This document shows positions 16,167 to 24,415 of a stretch of DNA of 64,000 nt, piece by piece. The notes under the pieces are model-generated. The model was not told where the DNA came from. It worked only from the letters and a program-made list of their open reading frames with translations, and did no database searches. How positions within the stretch are numbered: position 1 is the stretch's first letter; every line of letters starts with the position of its first letter. The stretch is from Chloracidobacterium sp. (GTDB lineage: Bacteria > Acidobacteriota > Blastocatellia > Pyrinomonadales > Pyrinomonadaceae). The stretch spans positions 310,001-374,000 of the forward strand of contig JADJXP010000002.1 in assembly GCA_016715795.1 (NCBI GenBank), written 5' to 3'. Both the position numbers and the translations under genes were made by a program.

Positions 16167-16499
16167 CTAATCCTCAGGTCTCGTTCCGGGATCAATGCCC
16201 GCGACGCTTGCCTGGTTGATCACGCGGACGTGAATGTCCTCGCTCAGCCTGATCTGGCAAGACAGGCGTGTAATATCGCTGATGCCGTCCTTAGTCGATA
16301 ATATCGCCTGCTCGTCCTCGTTCCGCTCACCGACGTTGTCCGATAAAACCTCGACGCGGCAGGTCGTGCAGCGCATGTTGCCGCCGCAGCGGTGAAGTAT
16401 GTCGATCCCGCTGTCCTCGATCGCCAGCACGAGCTTTTTGCCCGCCGGCGCGTCAAATGAAACTGTTCCCGTGGCCGTTTCGGCCGTCACATTTGGCAT
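16167..16499 (-). CDS. [2Fe-2S] ferredoxin, plant/adrenodoxin-like fold
   Basis: 110 residues. Cluster ligands: Cys38, Cys44 and Cys47 in RCGGNMRCTTC (C-x5-C-x2-C) and Cys81 in RLSCQIRL, the vertebrate/ISC-type spacing. It is a small electron carrier; the redox partner is unknown. The N-terminal ATGTVSFDAPAGKKLVLAIEDSGI matches the beta-grasp start of the family. Confidence 0.93.
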   Translation of the reverse strand: MPNVTAETATGTVSFDAPAGKKLVLAIEDSGIDILHRCGGNMRCTTCRVEVLSDNVGERNEDEQAILSTKDGISDITRLSCQIRLSEDIHVRVINQASVAGIDPGTRPED

Positions 16500-16594
16500 T
16501 AAAAACTCCCTCCGTACCTCTATTCTATCCTACGCGGGCAGATCAAAAAAACAGCCGCTTGGAAGTGCCGCTTCGATTAACAAGCGCTGCGTGG

Positions 16595-16978
16595 TTAGCT
16601 CTTTCCGATCTTTACTTTCTCCTGCTTCTCGTTGATCGCTACAAAGACGACCTCGGCCTCGGTCACCTTGACAATGACGCCGGGCGTGCCAAAGCGTTCA
16701 GCCTCGACGTCGACGTGGATCGTGATCGACGTGTTGCCGACGCGAATCGTCTTTGCGTAAAAGCTAACGAGGTCACCGATGAATACAGGTTCGTGAAATA
16801 TCACCTCTTTCATCGCGACGGTCACAAATCGATTGTGCCGCGTATGCCTGATCGCTTCGACGCCGCCGGCGACGTCGATGTAACTCAAAATAATGCCGCC
16901 AAATACCGTGCCATGGGCATTAGTGTCCCTCGGCATCATGGTCAGGCGGATAGCTGCGTCTCGAACCTCTGTTTCCAT
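16595..16978 (-). CDS. Acyl-CoA thioesterase, hotdog fold (YciA/BFIT-like)
   Basis: 127 residues, one hotdog domain: PRDTNAHGTVFGGIILSYIDVAGG contains the conserved N-x-x-G-x-x-F-G-G and the catalytic Asp of acyl-CoA thioesterases, followed by TVAMKEVIFHEPVFIGDLV. These enzymes hydrolyse acyl-CoA esters in the cytosol. Substrate chain length cannot be predicted. It lies alone, separated from the hydrolase gene downstream by a heptad hairpin. Confidence 0.92.
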   Translation of the reverse strand: METEVRDAAIRLTMMPRDTNAHGTVFGGIILSYIDVAGGVEAIRHTRHNRFVTVAMKEVIFHEPVFIGDLVSFYAKTIRVGNTSITIHVDVEAERFGTPGVIVKVTEAEVVFVAINEKQEKVKIGKS

Positions 16979-17002
16979 TTGAGATCACTCCGAATTGGGC
17001 AA

Positions 17003-17065
17003 AAGTGATACGTGATAAGTTATAAGGTAACTTCTCACTTGTCACATATCACTTCTCACTTATCC
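17003..17065. repeat. Heptad hairpin array without loop
   Basis: Four heptads (AAGTGAT, ACGTGAT, AAGTTAT, AAGGTAA) run straight into five inverted ones (CTTCTCA, CTTGTCA, CATATCA, CTTCTCA, CTTATCC) with no spacer. The TGA stop of the hydrolase gene (17056-17058, minus strand) is one of the TCA triplets of the array. Confidence 0.92.
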
Positions 17066-17697
17066 CGGATCTGCCCCTCCGTCCATATCATTACCGTATC
17101 TCGGAGTTCACTCAGGTGCTCGTCAAAAAAGTGTCCACAATTCTCAAGAACAATAACTTCTGCGTGCGGTATGCGACTCGTTAGGGCCCGCAAGCTCGCA
17201 ACCGAGCAGAACTCGTCCTTATCTCCATGAACAAATAGTATCGGCTTCGTTACGTCAACCAGAAAGTCATAATCCAGATACTTCTCGACCGGCGTGCCGA
17301 CCGAGATGAGACGTTTGACGCGGTCATCGCTCATGCCGACCTCCATTCCCGTGCGCGAACCGAATGAGAATCCGGCAAGCGTGATGTCGTCATTAGGGTA
17401 CTCGCCTGCGAGGTAATTCAACGCATCGCGAACGTCCTCAACGCCGCCCTCGACGTCGTTGTGTTCGCCTGTCGATGCTCCGACGCCGCGAAAATTGAAT
17501 TTCAACGTCGCCAGCCCCGCATCGACCAGTCCTGAAGCAACGCGAAACACGACCTTATTATGCATCGTCCCGCCGCCGAGCGGATGGGGATGGCAAACCA
17601 GCCCGGCCCCGTGACGTTCGCCGGTCGGCTCTTTCAACATCGCCTCGAGCCGTCCGTGCGATGCCGGGATGAATAGGTTTCCCTTTGGATATATCAT
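17056..17697 (-). CDS. Alpha/beta hydrolase
   Basis: 213 residues from ATG 17697; the open frame extends 16 residues upstream, but these are encoded by the heptad array at 17700. The fold is visible: VCHPHPLGGGTMHNKVV near residue 33, FNFRGVGAS, nucleophile Ser in GFSFGSRTG, the acid in FVHGDKDEFC and the His in ENCGHFF. It resembles the small cytosolic hydrolases sometimes annotated as dienelactone-hydrolase-like or CocE-like; the substrate is unknown. Its stop codon lies in a repeat array. Confidence 0.88.
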   Translation of the reverse strand: MIYPKGNLFIPASHGRLEAMLKEPTGERHGAGLVCHPHPLGGGTMHNKVVFRVASGLVDAGLATLKFNFRGVGASTGEHNDVEGGVEDVRDALNYLAGEYPNDDITLAGFSFGSRTGMEVGMSDDRVKRLISVGTPVEKYLDYDFLVDVTKPILFVHGDKDEFCSVASLRALTSRIPHAEVIVLENCGHFFDEHLSELRDTVMIWTEGQIRDK

Positions 17698-17699
17698 GA

Positions 17700-17789
17700 A
17701 TGGACAATGGACAATGGACAATGGACAATGGACATCGAGCGACAATGTGATCTCTCGTCTTCATTGTCCATTATCAACTGTCAATTATC
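17700..17789. repeat. Heptad hairpin array between divergent genes
   Basis: Five perfect ATGGACA units (17700-17734) face CATTGTC, CATTATC, AACTGTC, AATTATC (17762-17789). It fills the divergent gap between the hydrolase and the membrane protein gene, so both leaders and promoters must lie in or next to it. Confidence 0.93.
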
Positions 17790-17801
17790 CACTTGCCCAA
17801 G

Positions 17802-19622
17802 ATGGACGAAAACGTGATCGAAACGGCAGACGCTTCGCCGGCTGCGCCACCGAAAAAGCAGACCTGGGCCGAATTCCTTGAGACGGAGCAGGCCGTCCGT
17901 GTCATTTACCTGATCTTCGGGTTTCTGGCGATCCTGATGGTGATGACGTTTCTCCAGACTCGCACGAGTGCCGTCTGTTGCGGCGATTGGGACGGCTATT
18001 ATCACATCAAATGGTCATCGCTGCTGTGGGAGAACTTCAAGCAGTTCAAGTGGCTCCCGACCTTTGAATGGCTACCGCTGACGGTGCTCAACCCACGAGA
18101 TTACGCCGATCATCATTTCCTCTTTCACCTGCTCCAGATACCGTTCCTCTGGATCTTTGAGGCCGTAACCGCAGCGAAAGTAGCGACTGTAACATTTGCG
18201 ACGCTGGCGATCTTTTCGGTCTACTGGCTGATCTATCGCTATGACATCAAGCACCAGTTGATCTGGCTTGCGGCGATCCTCGTCTGCTCGAACGCCTTTT
18301 ACTACCGGATGAACATGGCAAAGGCGCCGCCGCTGACCATCATCATCACGGTGCTCGGCATTCATTTGCTCTTCCAGCGGAATTACAAATGGCTGCTGCC
18401 GCTGATGTTCGCGTTCGTGTGGACATACAGCCTGTTTCCGCTGCTGCTTTTTGCCGCGATCATTTGGACGATCATCATTGCTTGGAACGAACGCATTTTT
18501 GAATGGCGACCGCTGGCATTTACGGGAGCCGGAATGGTGCTCGGCAACATCATCAATCCGTATTTTCCGAATAACCTGTATCTCTTTACCGAGCATTTCT
18601 GGACAAAGTTTAAGGTCGGAAGCGACTTTGCCGTCGCCGTCGGCGGCGAGTGGTATCCGTATTCGGGAATGGAACTGCTGATGAACTTTCCTGTCGCGAT
18701 GCTCGCGATGCTGATCGGCTACATCCTGTTCGTTCCGCGCGGAAGTAAGCTGCCTGAGAAAGCGGCGTTCTTTCTGATGTTCACGACGATACTGTTTACG
18801 GCGCAGTTTCGCTCCAAACGGTTCGCCGAGTATTTCCCGCCGTTCGCGATACTATTTCTCGCGTTTGCGTGGAACGCATTCACGAGGCCTACGACAATCG
18901 AGTTGCCCGAGGAATTTCGCCGCGAGATCGACCCGTATTTGGATGCGCCAAAAACGACCGAACGCGAGGCATGGATATATTCCGCCAAGCGGGCCGCGCC
19001 TTGGGTGATCGGCATCGTGCTGTGCGTTTTCTGGTTTTACAACCTCATTGGCCTGCACCGTTGGGGCTTTGACGAAGCGGGGATGATCGACAACATCACC
19101 TCGAATGAGCCTGCGGACAAATACGAGCGTGCAATGCAGTGGGCGACAGGCCTCGACGAAACGGGTGCCGATAACATTCCGCCGGGTGAGATCATCTTTA
19201 ACTGCACCTGGGACGATTTCCCAAAGCTTTTCTTTTACAACACCAAGCACCGATACGTTTACGGGCTCGATCCGAATTATCTCTACACCGAGAATCCCGA
19301 CCTGTACAAATTGCTCAAGGACCTGACCGAGGGCAAGGTTGACGATCCGGCGCCGCAGATACGCGATAAATTTGGTGCGAATTACGTCTTTGCCGACGCG
19401 AAAGAGAACACGGACATGATCGCCAAGATGCTCGAAAGCGGCTGGGCTGAGACGATCTATGAGGACGCCGACGCGCGTCTGCTCCGGATCCGTGTAGAAA
19501 AAGGTTTGCCGCCGGATGAGGCCAAGGACGAGCCGCCGGAGACCGAAGAGGAAAAACAGGCCCTCGATCAGGAAGAAGCAAACGAACCGAATCTCAATGC
19601 CGAGCCGGACGCAGAGAATTAG
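17802..19622 (+). CDS. GT-C-type polytopic membrane protein (glycosyltransferase-like)
   Basis: 606 residues from ATG 17802 (a TTG three codons upstream is possible). A cytosolic start of about 35 residues is followed by roughly ten membrane helices and a soluble C-terminal domain of about 200 residues ending in a Glu/Asp-rich tail. The first external loop has GDWDGYYHIKW (about residue 62), like the acidic D-x-x-Y-H loop motif of STT3-type and related GT-C glycosyltransferases. That would make it an enzyme using polyprenyl-linked sugars at the periplasmic face. No glycan gene cluster surrounds it, and the function is inferred from topology and this one motif. Confidence 0.65.
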   Translation: MDENVIETADASPAAPPKKQTWAEFLETEQAVRVIYLIFGFLAILMVMTFLQTRTSAVCCGDWDGYYHIKWSSLLWENFKQFKWLPTFEWLPLTVLNPRDYADHHFLFHLLQIPFLWIFEAVTAAKVATVTFATLAIFSVYWLIYRYDIKHQLIWLAAILVCSNAFYYRMNMAKAPPLTIIITVLGIHLLFQRNYKWLLPLMFAFVWTYSLFPLLLFAAIIWTIIIAWNERIFEWRPLAFTGAGMVLGNIINPYFPNNLYLFTEHFWTKFKVGSDFAVAVGGEWYPYSGMELLMNFPVAMLAMLIGYILFVPRGSKLPEKAAFFLMFTTILFTAQFRSKRFAEYFPPFAILFLAFAWNAFTRPTTIELPEEFRREIDPYLDAPKTTEREAWIYSAKRAAPWVIGIVLCVFWFYNLIGLHRWGFDEAGMIDNITSNEPADKYERAMQWATGLDETGADNIPPGEIIFNCTWDDFPKLFFYNTKHRYVYGLDPNYLYTENPDLYKLLKDLTEGKVDDPAPQIRDKFGANYVFADAKENTDMIAKMLESGWAETIYEDADARLLRIRVEKGLPPDEAKDEPPETEEEKQALDQEEANEPNLNAEPDAEN

Positions 19623-19628
19623 GCCTCC

Positions 19629-19663
19629 GGCTAATAACTGACAGCTAAGAGCTAACAGCTACT
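19629..19663. repeat. Heptad array after the GT-C-like gene
   Basis: Five 7-bp steps: GGCTAAT, AACTGAC, AGCTAAG, AGCTAAC, AGCTACT. It starts six bases after the stop codon. No clear inverted arm is present. Confidence 0.8.
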
Positions 19664-19673
19664 TTCATATACA

Positions 19674-20084
19674 ATGGTCAAGCACTTCATCGCAACTGCT
19701 CTGATGACTGCCTGCTGTGCCGGCTGCGGGGCGAACGAGCGTGTGCTAAAGTCGGGCCGCGAGACGCCCGGGCAAGCTAACGTGGAACCGGTAAAGACGA
19801 CCATCGAAAGGGACATCGACGAGATGCGGACCGCCGGGTTCACGTTCATCTATGTTCTACGGCGAAAAGACGGACAGAAGTTCGACGCGGAAGATCGCGG
19901 CATCGTGCGGCTTCAAACGGCCGATGCCAATCGCCGTGTCACATCGGACGAAGACAGGGCAGTCGTGATCGGCTCGAATTACGCAATTCCGCCAAAGAAT
20001 ATGTTCGTGCTCTTCGACCGTTTTGCGGTTGAGAACTATTCGCCTCCGTTGTTGCCGGTCAACACAAATTCGGCAGCGAAATAG
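19674..20084 (+). CDS. Putative small lipoprotein
   Basis: 136 residues. The N-terminus MVKHFIATALMTACCAGCGAN has a signal peptide with a lipobox-like cysteine (CAGC), so it is probably lipidated. The mature protein is soluble, contains RDIDEMRTAGFTFIYVLRRK and a segment with alternating charged residues, and shows no domain I recognise. It is followed after 19 bp by the AI-2E-type transporter gene and is likely cotranscribed with it. Confidence 0.65.
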   Translation: MVKHFIATALMTACCAGCGANERVLKSGRETPGQANVEPVKTTIERDIDEMRTAGFTFIYVLRRKDGQKFDAEDRGIVRLQTADANRRVTSDEDRAVVIGSNYAIPPKNMFVLFDRFAVENYSPPLLPVNTNSAAK

Positions 20085-20103
20085 CGTATATTAGACACAG
20101 TTT

Positions 20104-21321
20104 ATGCCTAGGCTAAAAGAGCCCGAATCTGAACCGCCACAGTCCAGGCGTCGCCTGCGCGAACGGCAGCAGTCGGCCCGCCGCGTCTATCTCGATGCAG
20201 CAACGCCGACGATTCGATCGATAGTCCGTGTTGTGCTGGTAACGCTGCTGCTGCTCTTTGTCGCAGGTTGGCTGCAGGCCGTGATAGGTGCCCTTACGTA
20301 CCTGTTCTTCATCATCGTCCTGTCCGTATTCTTCGCTTATCTGATCGATCCGATCGTCAGGATAATACGACGCCCATTCAAGGACCGCGGCCGAGAGCGT
20401 CTGATGCCGCGTTCGCTGGCGATCGTTCTTGCGTATCTTTTCGTTTTTACCGTTCTTGGAATTGCGATCTCGAATATCGCACCGCGCGTCGTCGAGCAGG
20501 CTAAAGAGTTCGGGTCGAATCTGCCGGCCTACGGCCAATCATTTCGAAAGAGCGCTGAGGAATTTGCGCATCGATATGAAAGGCTGAGGATCCCCGATGA
20601 GGTTCAGGTGAAGATCAATGAAAAGGTCACCGAACTTGGCGGAGGCATTACAACCGCGCTTGGCGGATTCGTGCTCGCGCTTGTCACATATCTGCCGTGG
20701 TTCATCCTGATACCGGTGTTGGCGTTCTTCTTCCTCAAGGATGTCAACCAATTCCGGCTCGGCGTCCTACGGCTCTTTCCCGCGGGCCGATGGCGAGCGC
20801 GGGCCGAACTCGTGCTGGCTGACGTGAACACGACGCTTGCGGCCTACACGCGGGCACAACTCATCTCGTGCATCCTGATAGCAGCCGTCTGCACACTCGG
20901 CTTTTATCTTCTCGGCTTAAAATATGCTCTGCTGCTCGGTATTCTCGCCGGGATATTTGAGTTCGTTCCGCTACTCGGGCCGCTTACGATCGGCATTATC
21001 GTTGTATCGACAGCCGCGCTGTCGGCCGATCCGTGGAAGGCCCTCTACGCCGCCATTTTTCTCATCGTGCTGAGAATTACGCACGACTACGTCACGTATC
21101 CGCGGATCGTCAGGGGCGGCATCCATCTGCATCCGCTTGCGATAATTCTGTCAGTGCTTGCAGGTGAACAGGTCGCCGGCATTCCGGGCGTGTTTCTATC
21201 TATTCCTATTGTTGCCGTCGCAACGGTCATCTATCGCCATGTCGTCGAACATCGCGGCAGCCGAGGCATCATGACGGACCTCATCGAGGAAGCCGACGCC
21301 GCGCCAGAGGAGGCCGCGTAG
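20104..21321 (+). CDS. AI-2E family transporter (PerM/TqsA-like)
   Basis: 405 residues with the family's architecture: two or three N-terminal helices (including LFFIIVLSVFFAYLIDPIV), a long amphipathic middle region (about residues 120-190) and a C-terminal group of helices with GILAGIFEFVPLLGPLTIG. The last segment is the most conserved part of the family. Members export small solutes or quorum signals, and some act as Na/H antiporters, so the name does not prove AI-2 transport. The TAG stop is directly followed by the ATG of a 45-residue gene. Confidence 0.9.
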   Translation: MPRLKEPESEPPQSRRRLRERQQSARRVYLDAATPTIRSIVRVVLVTLLLLFVAGWLQAVIGALTYLFFIIVLSVFFAYLIDPIVRIIRRPFKDRGRERLMPRSLAIVLAYLFVFTVLGIAISNIAPRVVEQAKEFGSNLPAYGQSFRKSAEEFAHRYERLRIPDEVQVKINEKVTELGGGITTALGGFVLALVTYLPWFILIPVLAFFFLKDVNQFRLGVLRLFPAGRWRARAELVLADVNTTLAAYTRAQLISCILIAAVCTLGFYLLGLKYALLLGILAGIFEFVPLLGPLTIGIIVVSTAALSADPWKALYAAIFLIVLRITHDYVTYPRIVRGGIHLHPLAIILSVLAGEQVAGIPGVFLSIPIVAVATVIYRHVVEHRGSRGIMTDLIEEADAAPEEAA

Positions 21322-21459
21322 ATGTCACCTCTTGCATGGCTCATCGTCTTCTTCTTTGTGCTGCTTGGGATATGTCTCCTGGTCTATGTCCTTGTCGTAA
21401 GGGCCTTCTACTGGGGCGGCAAAGATGGACCGGAAGACAGGCGGAAACACGACCAGTAG
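21322..21459 (+). CDS. 45-residue single-pass membrane protein coupled to the AI-2E transporter
   Basis: The ATG follows the transporter stop with no gap (TAGATG). It encodes one strongly hydrophobic helix (WLIVFFFVLLGICLLVYVL, residues 6-24) and then a hydrophilic tail rich in Gly, Asp, Lys and Arg. Zero spacing suggests translational coupling and a partner role, but the function is unknown. It ends 13 bp before the convergent lpxK stop. Confidence 0.6.
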   Translation: MSPLAWLIVFFFVLLGICLLVYVLVVRAFYWGGKDGPEDRRKHDQ

Positions 21460-21471
21460 GGAGTGTGCCGC

Positions 21472-22467
21472 TTACAACAGCGACTCGAATTCTTCAGATC
21501 GCTCGATCACAACCTCGATCCCAACCACAAGGCACGGCATCTCAAACTTAAACTCGGAAAGACTCACCGCGTCCTTAGCGGTTGTTATCAGTACGTCCGC
21601 ACCAACACTTCTCGCCGCCTGAGCAACCTCATCAACGTCGTGCTGCGAATACCAATAATGATCGGCAAATACCTTGGTTCCGGCTAACTGCATGTCTGCA
21701 CGTCGAAGCTGCTCAAGGAAACCTTCCGGATTGCCAAGTCCACAAAAGCCGAACACCGGACGATCCGGCGACTCGGCCGGTGCACCGTCGAGTGTAGTGA
21801 AGCCGTTGATCTTGGTCCGGGATTCAAATACGGCGGCACCGGGAGCACAATTTGAAACTTGAGACCTTAGATCTGAGATGTTCTCGACGAGGTCGCTGCG
21901 GGTGATGACAATAACGTCGGCACGGCTCAGATTCTCAAGCGGCTCACGCAGCCGGCCCGCCGGCAGCATCTTTCCGCCGCCAAATGGGCTGGTCGCGTCG
22001 ATGCAGACGATATCCACGTCTCGTTTGGCACGTCTGTGCTGAAAGCCGTCGTCCAATACAAATGCCGTCACGCCGAATTTTCGCTTGGCCCATTCGGCAG
22101 CGGCAACGCGGTCAGCGTCGGCAATGATGATGACGCCTTTGCCGAACAGCTTTTGTGCCAGTTCGACCGGCTCATCGCCGCCGGTCGTGGCATCGACGAG
22201 CACGCTTTCGCCATCGGACACGAGCACACGATCCTTTGGGTCGCGTCGTCCGTAGCCGCGAGTCAGGATGCAGACCTTCTCGCCACGATCCGTCAGAATA
22301 CCGGCGACATGCGCGACCAGAGGCGTCTTCCCCGTGCCGCCGGCCGTAATGTTCCCGATGCTAATGGTGCGTGCGCCGAGATCGAAGCTCTCGATCAATG
22401 CGCGGTCATAGAGCCGATTGCGGAGACCGACGATCCTAGTGAAGACAAAGGCCAGCAATGCGAGCAT
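21472..22467 (-). CDS. lpxK: Tetraacyldisaccharide 4'-kinase
   Basis: 331 residues. LpxK adds the 4'-phosphate to the lipid A disaccharide at the inner membrane. The P-loop (NITAGGTGKTPLV) is near residue 40, and DDGFQHRR with the catalytic Asp and the family-specific His is near residue 140. An N-terminal hydrophobic helix anchors it. It shows that the organism makes lipid A. Residues about 197-206 (SDLRSQVSNC) are encoded by a heptad array inserted in frame. It is probably cotranscribed with the upstream trpD. Confidence 0.95.
   Translation of the reverse strand: MLALLAFVFTRIVGLRNRLYDRALIESFDLGARTISIGNITAGGTGKTPLVAHVAGILTDRGEKVCILTRGYGRRDPKDRVLVSDGESVLVDATTGGDEPVELAQKLFGKGVIIIADADRVAAAEWAKRKFGVTAFVLDDGFQHRRAKRDVDIVCIDATSPFGGGKMLPAGRLREPLENLSRADVIVITRSDLVENISDLRSQVSNCAPGAAVFESRTKINGFTTLDGAPAESPDRPVFGFCGLGNPEGFLEQLRRADMQLAGTKVFADHYWYSQHDVDEVAQAARSVGADVLITTAKDAVSLSEFKFEMPCLVVGIEVVIERSEEFESLL
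21851..21878. repeat. Heptad array inside lpxK coding sequence
   Basis: Four exact heptads (TTTGAAA, CTTGAGA, CCTTAGA, TCTGAGA) lie within lpxK. They encode the SDLRSQVSN segment on the minus strand, in a variable surface region after the TRSDL strand. Confidence 0.75.
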
Positions 22468-22473
22468 CGCTGA

Positions 22474-22508
22474 TAATTATTAATTAACAATTACTAATTA
22501 ACAATTAG
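22474..22508. repeat. Heptad array between trpD and lpxK
   Basis: Five steps: TAATTAT, TAATTAA, CAATTAC, TAATTAA, CAATTAG. The TTA of the last unit is the trpD stop codon (TAA at 22505-22507, minus strand). Confidence 0.85.
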
Positions 22509-23593
22509 CTTGGTTTTTTGTTCGTTACCTGGACCAGGCGGTCGAGCTTATTCTGGGCCATGCCGCTGTCGATCGAGCGTTCGGCGAGGCGCGCGGCGTG
22601 CATCGGATCAGGTGCGAGGCCGCCGATAACGAGGGCTGCTGCGGCGTTTAGGACGATCAGCGAACGCGCCTCGTCACGGCGTTTGCCTGCGAGTACGTCT
22701 CGGATGATCGCAGCACTTTCTTTTGCGTTGGCGGTCCTGAGGTGATCGATCTTTCCGGGCTTCAGCCCGAAATCGCCTGGTGAGATAGTATATGCACGGA
22801 TATCGCCGCCCTTTACGGCACCGACGAACGTCTTGCCTGTGAGCGTCACCTCATCGAGGCCGTCGTGCCCGTGAACGACCCATGCCATTTCGCTTTTGAG
22901 CATCGACAGCGCACGAGTCATGGGCTCGATCAGAGACTGGTGCCATACGCCGAGAAGCTGGCGGTTGACGCCCGCCGGATTTGCCATCAGGCCGAGAATA
23001 TTAAGGCACGTGCGCAAGCCGAGAGCACTTCTGACGTCGGCAAGGCGACGCAGAGCCGGGAAGAATTTAGGCGCAAACATAAAGCAAAGCCCGACTCCGC
23101 TCAGGCTCATCTGGGCAACATCGGGTTCGCCCGTCATCTTGACGCCCAACTCGCTGAGCACATCCGTGCTGCCGGCCTTGGTCGTAATGCCGCGATTGCT
23201 CTGCTTGGCGACGACGAGGCCCGCGCCGGCGGCAACGAATGCTGCGGCGGTCGAGACGCTGAATGTTCTCGTCGGTGACGAGCCGGTCCCTGCGATATCG
23301 ACAGAGCCTTTCGGGCTGCGGATCTTGACCGCAAGCGAACGCATCACGCTTGCCATGCCCGCGAGCTCCTCATGCGTTTCGCCTTTCGCCGTCAATGCGG
23401 TCAGAGCGGCGGCGATCTGGTTAGATCCACACTGTCCGCTGGTCATCGCGGTGAAGAATTTCGCCGCTTCGTCTGTTGACAGGTCCTCACCGCGGACCAG
23501 TTTGGCCAGATACGGGAACAGGGGCGTGTCCGCCTTTGCGTTGGTCGCGGCAAGCGGAGCAGACTTAAGCCAATCTGAGCGGGAAGCGGACAT
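22505..23593 (-). CDS. trpD: Anthranilate phosphoribosyltransferase
   Basis: 362 residues. TrpD joins anthranilate to PRPP in the second committed step of tryptophan synthesis. Motifs: DIAGTGSSPTRTFSVSTAAA (PRPP glycine-rich loop), VAKQSNRGITTKAGSTDVL, and FAPKFFPALRRLADVRSALG. The FAPKF/RR segment is typical. The stretch MKSGQCGSNQIAAALTALTAKGE-like helix near residue 50 is the domain hinge. It follows trpG by 53 bp, so the two form a unit; trpE is not in the window. Confidence 0.95.
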   Translation of the reverse strand: MSASRSDWLKSAPLAATNAKADTPLFPYLAKLVRGEDLSTDEAAKFFTAMTSGQCGSNQIAAALTALTAKGETHEELAGMASVMRSLAVKIRSPKGSVDIAGTGSSPTRTFSVSTAAAFVAAGAGLVVAKQSNRGITTKAGSTDVLSELGVKMTGEPDVAQMSLSGVGLCFMFAPKFFPALRRLADVRSALGLRTCLNILGLMANPAGVNRQLLGVWHQSLIEPMTRALSMLKSEMAWVVHGHDGLDEVTLTGKTFVGAVKGGDIRAYTISPGDFGLKPGKIDHLRTANAKESAAIIRDVLAGKRRDEARSLIVLNAAAALVIGGLAPDPMHAARLAERSIDSGMAQNKLDRLVQVTNKKPS

Positions 23594-23646
23594 AACAGGG
23601 CACAGAACGACGTGAGGACGCGGGAGAAACGCCTAGTTTTACTATG

Positions 23647-24213
23647 TCAGAGAGAGAGGAAGTTTTGCAATAACTTTCTCCCGTGCTCGGTCAATATTGA
23701 CTCGGGATGGAACTGCACGCCTTCGATCGGGAGCGTCTTGTGCCTAAGTCCCATGACTAGGCCGTCAGGCGATTCGGCTGAGACCTCAAGCTCGGCGGGC
23801 CACGCGTCGCGATCTACGACAAGCGAATGATAACGCCCGGCGGCAAAGCCATTCGGTATTCCCGCGAACACGGTCTTTCCGTCATGCCTGACTGTCGTTG
23901 GCTTGCCGTGAACGGGCATCGGAGCACGAACCACACGCCCGCCGAAATGCTGCCCTATCGCCTGATGTCCTAAGCAGACACCAAGGATCGGCAGCCGCCC
24001 GGCGAATCTCTTGATCACGCCAAGCGTGGTCCCCGCCGTATCCGGCGTCCCCGGCCCAGGCGAGATCAGGATACGGGTCGGTTTGAACTCGTTCTCGATC
24101 TCATCGGCCGTAACCTCGTCATTCATTACGACCCGCATCTCGGTCTCGAACTCCCCTAGATATTGGACGAGGTTATATGTGAATGAATCGTAATTGTCTA
24201 TGATCAGCAGCAT
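23647..24213 (-). CDS. trpG: Anthranilate/aminodeoxychorismate synthase, glutamine amidotransferase subunit
   Basis: 188 residues, class I amidotransferase. Cys80 in LGVCLGHQAIG is the nucleophile; the His/Glu pair is in VQFHPESIL. The start LLIIDNYDSFTYNLVQYL is the usual TrpG/PabA opening. It supplies ammonia to TrpE or PabB; linkage to trpD favours TrpG, although such subunits often serve both. Confidence 0.94.
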   Translation of the reverse strand: MLLIIDNYDSFTYNLVQYLGEFETEMRVVMNDEVTADEIENEFKPTRILISPGPGTPDTAGTTLGVIKRFAGRLPILGVCLGHQAIGQHFGGRVVRAPMPVHGKPTTVRHDGKTVFAGIPNGFAAGRYHSLVVDRDAWPAELEVSAESPDGLVMGLRHKTLPIEGVQFHPESILTEHGRKLLQNFLSL

Positions 24214-24221
24214 CCGGCTTT

Positions 24222-24414
24222 ACATCGCGTAGCGATAACTGATTGTAGGTGTGGGTTTCAACCCACGGGACGGCAGATCGCATGAATACGTCGCGTCAGC
24301 TACGGTTGATCCCATCGAAACGATGATTCAATCGTCGCTGACGCGACGAGTTTTGGCTTCGCTCGGTGTCCGTGGGTTGAAACCCACGGCTACAGTCACA
24401 CCGTCGCTACGCGA
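24222..24414. repeat. REP pair (BIME-like), family with GTGGGTTT core
   Basis: Two short palindromes face each other: GTGGGTTTCAACCCAC at 24251-24266 and CGTGGGTTGAAACCCACG near 24371-24388. Both are bordered by ATCGCGTAGCGAT-type mini-palindromes (24227 and 24405 regions). The same family occurs at 60135-60293. It fills the gap between trpG and the SDR gene. Confidence 0.88.
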
Positions 24415-24415
24415 C

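Noticed and set aside
17700..17789. Possible CRISPR array because of regular repeats
   Set aside because: Units are 7 bp with no spacers, no cas genes are near, and the second half is an inverted complement.
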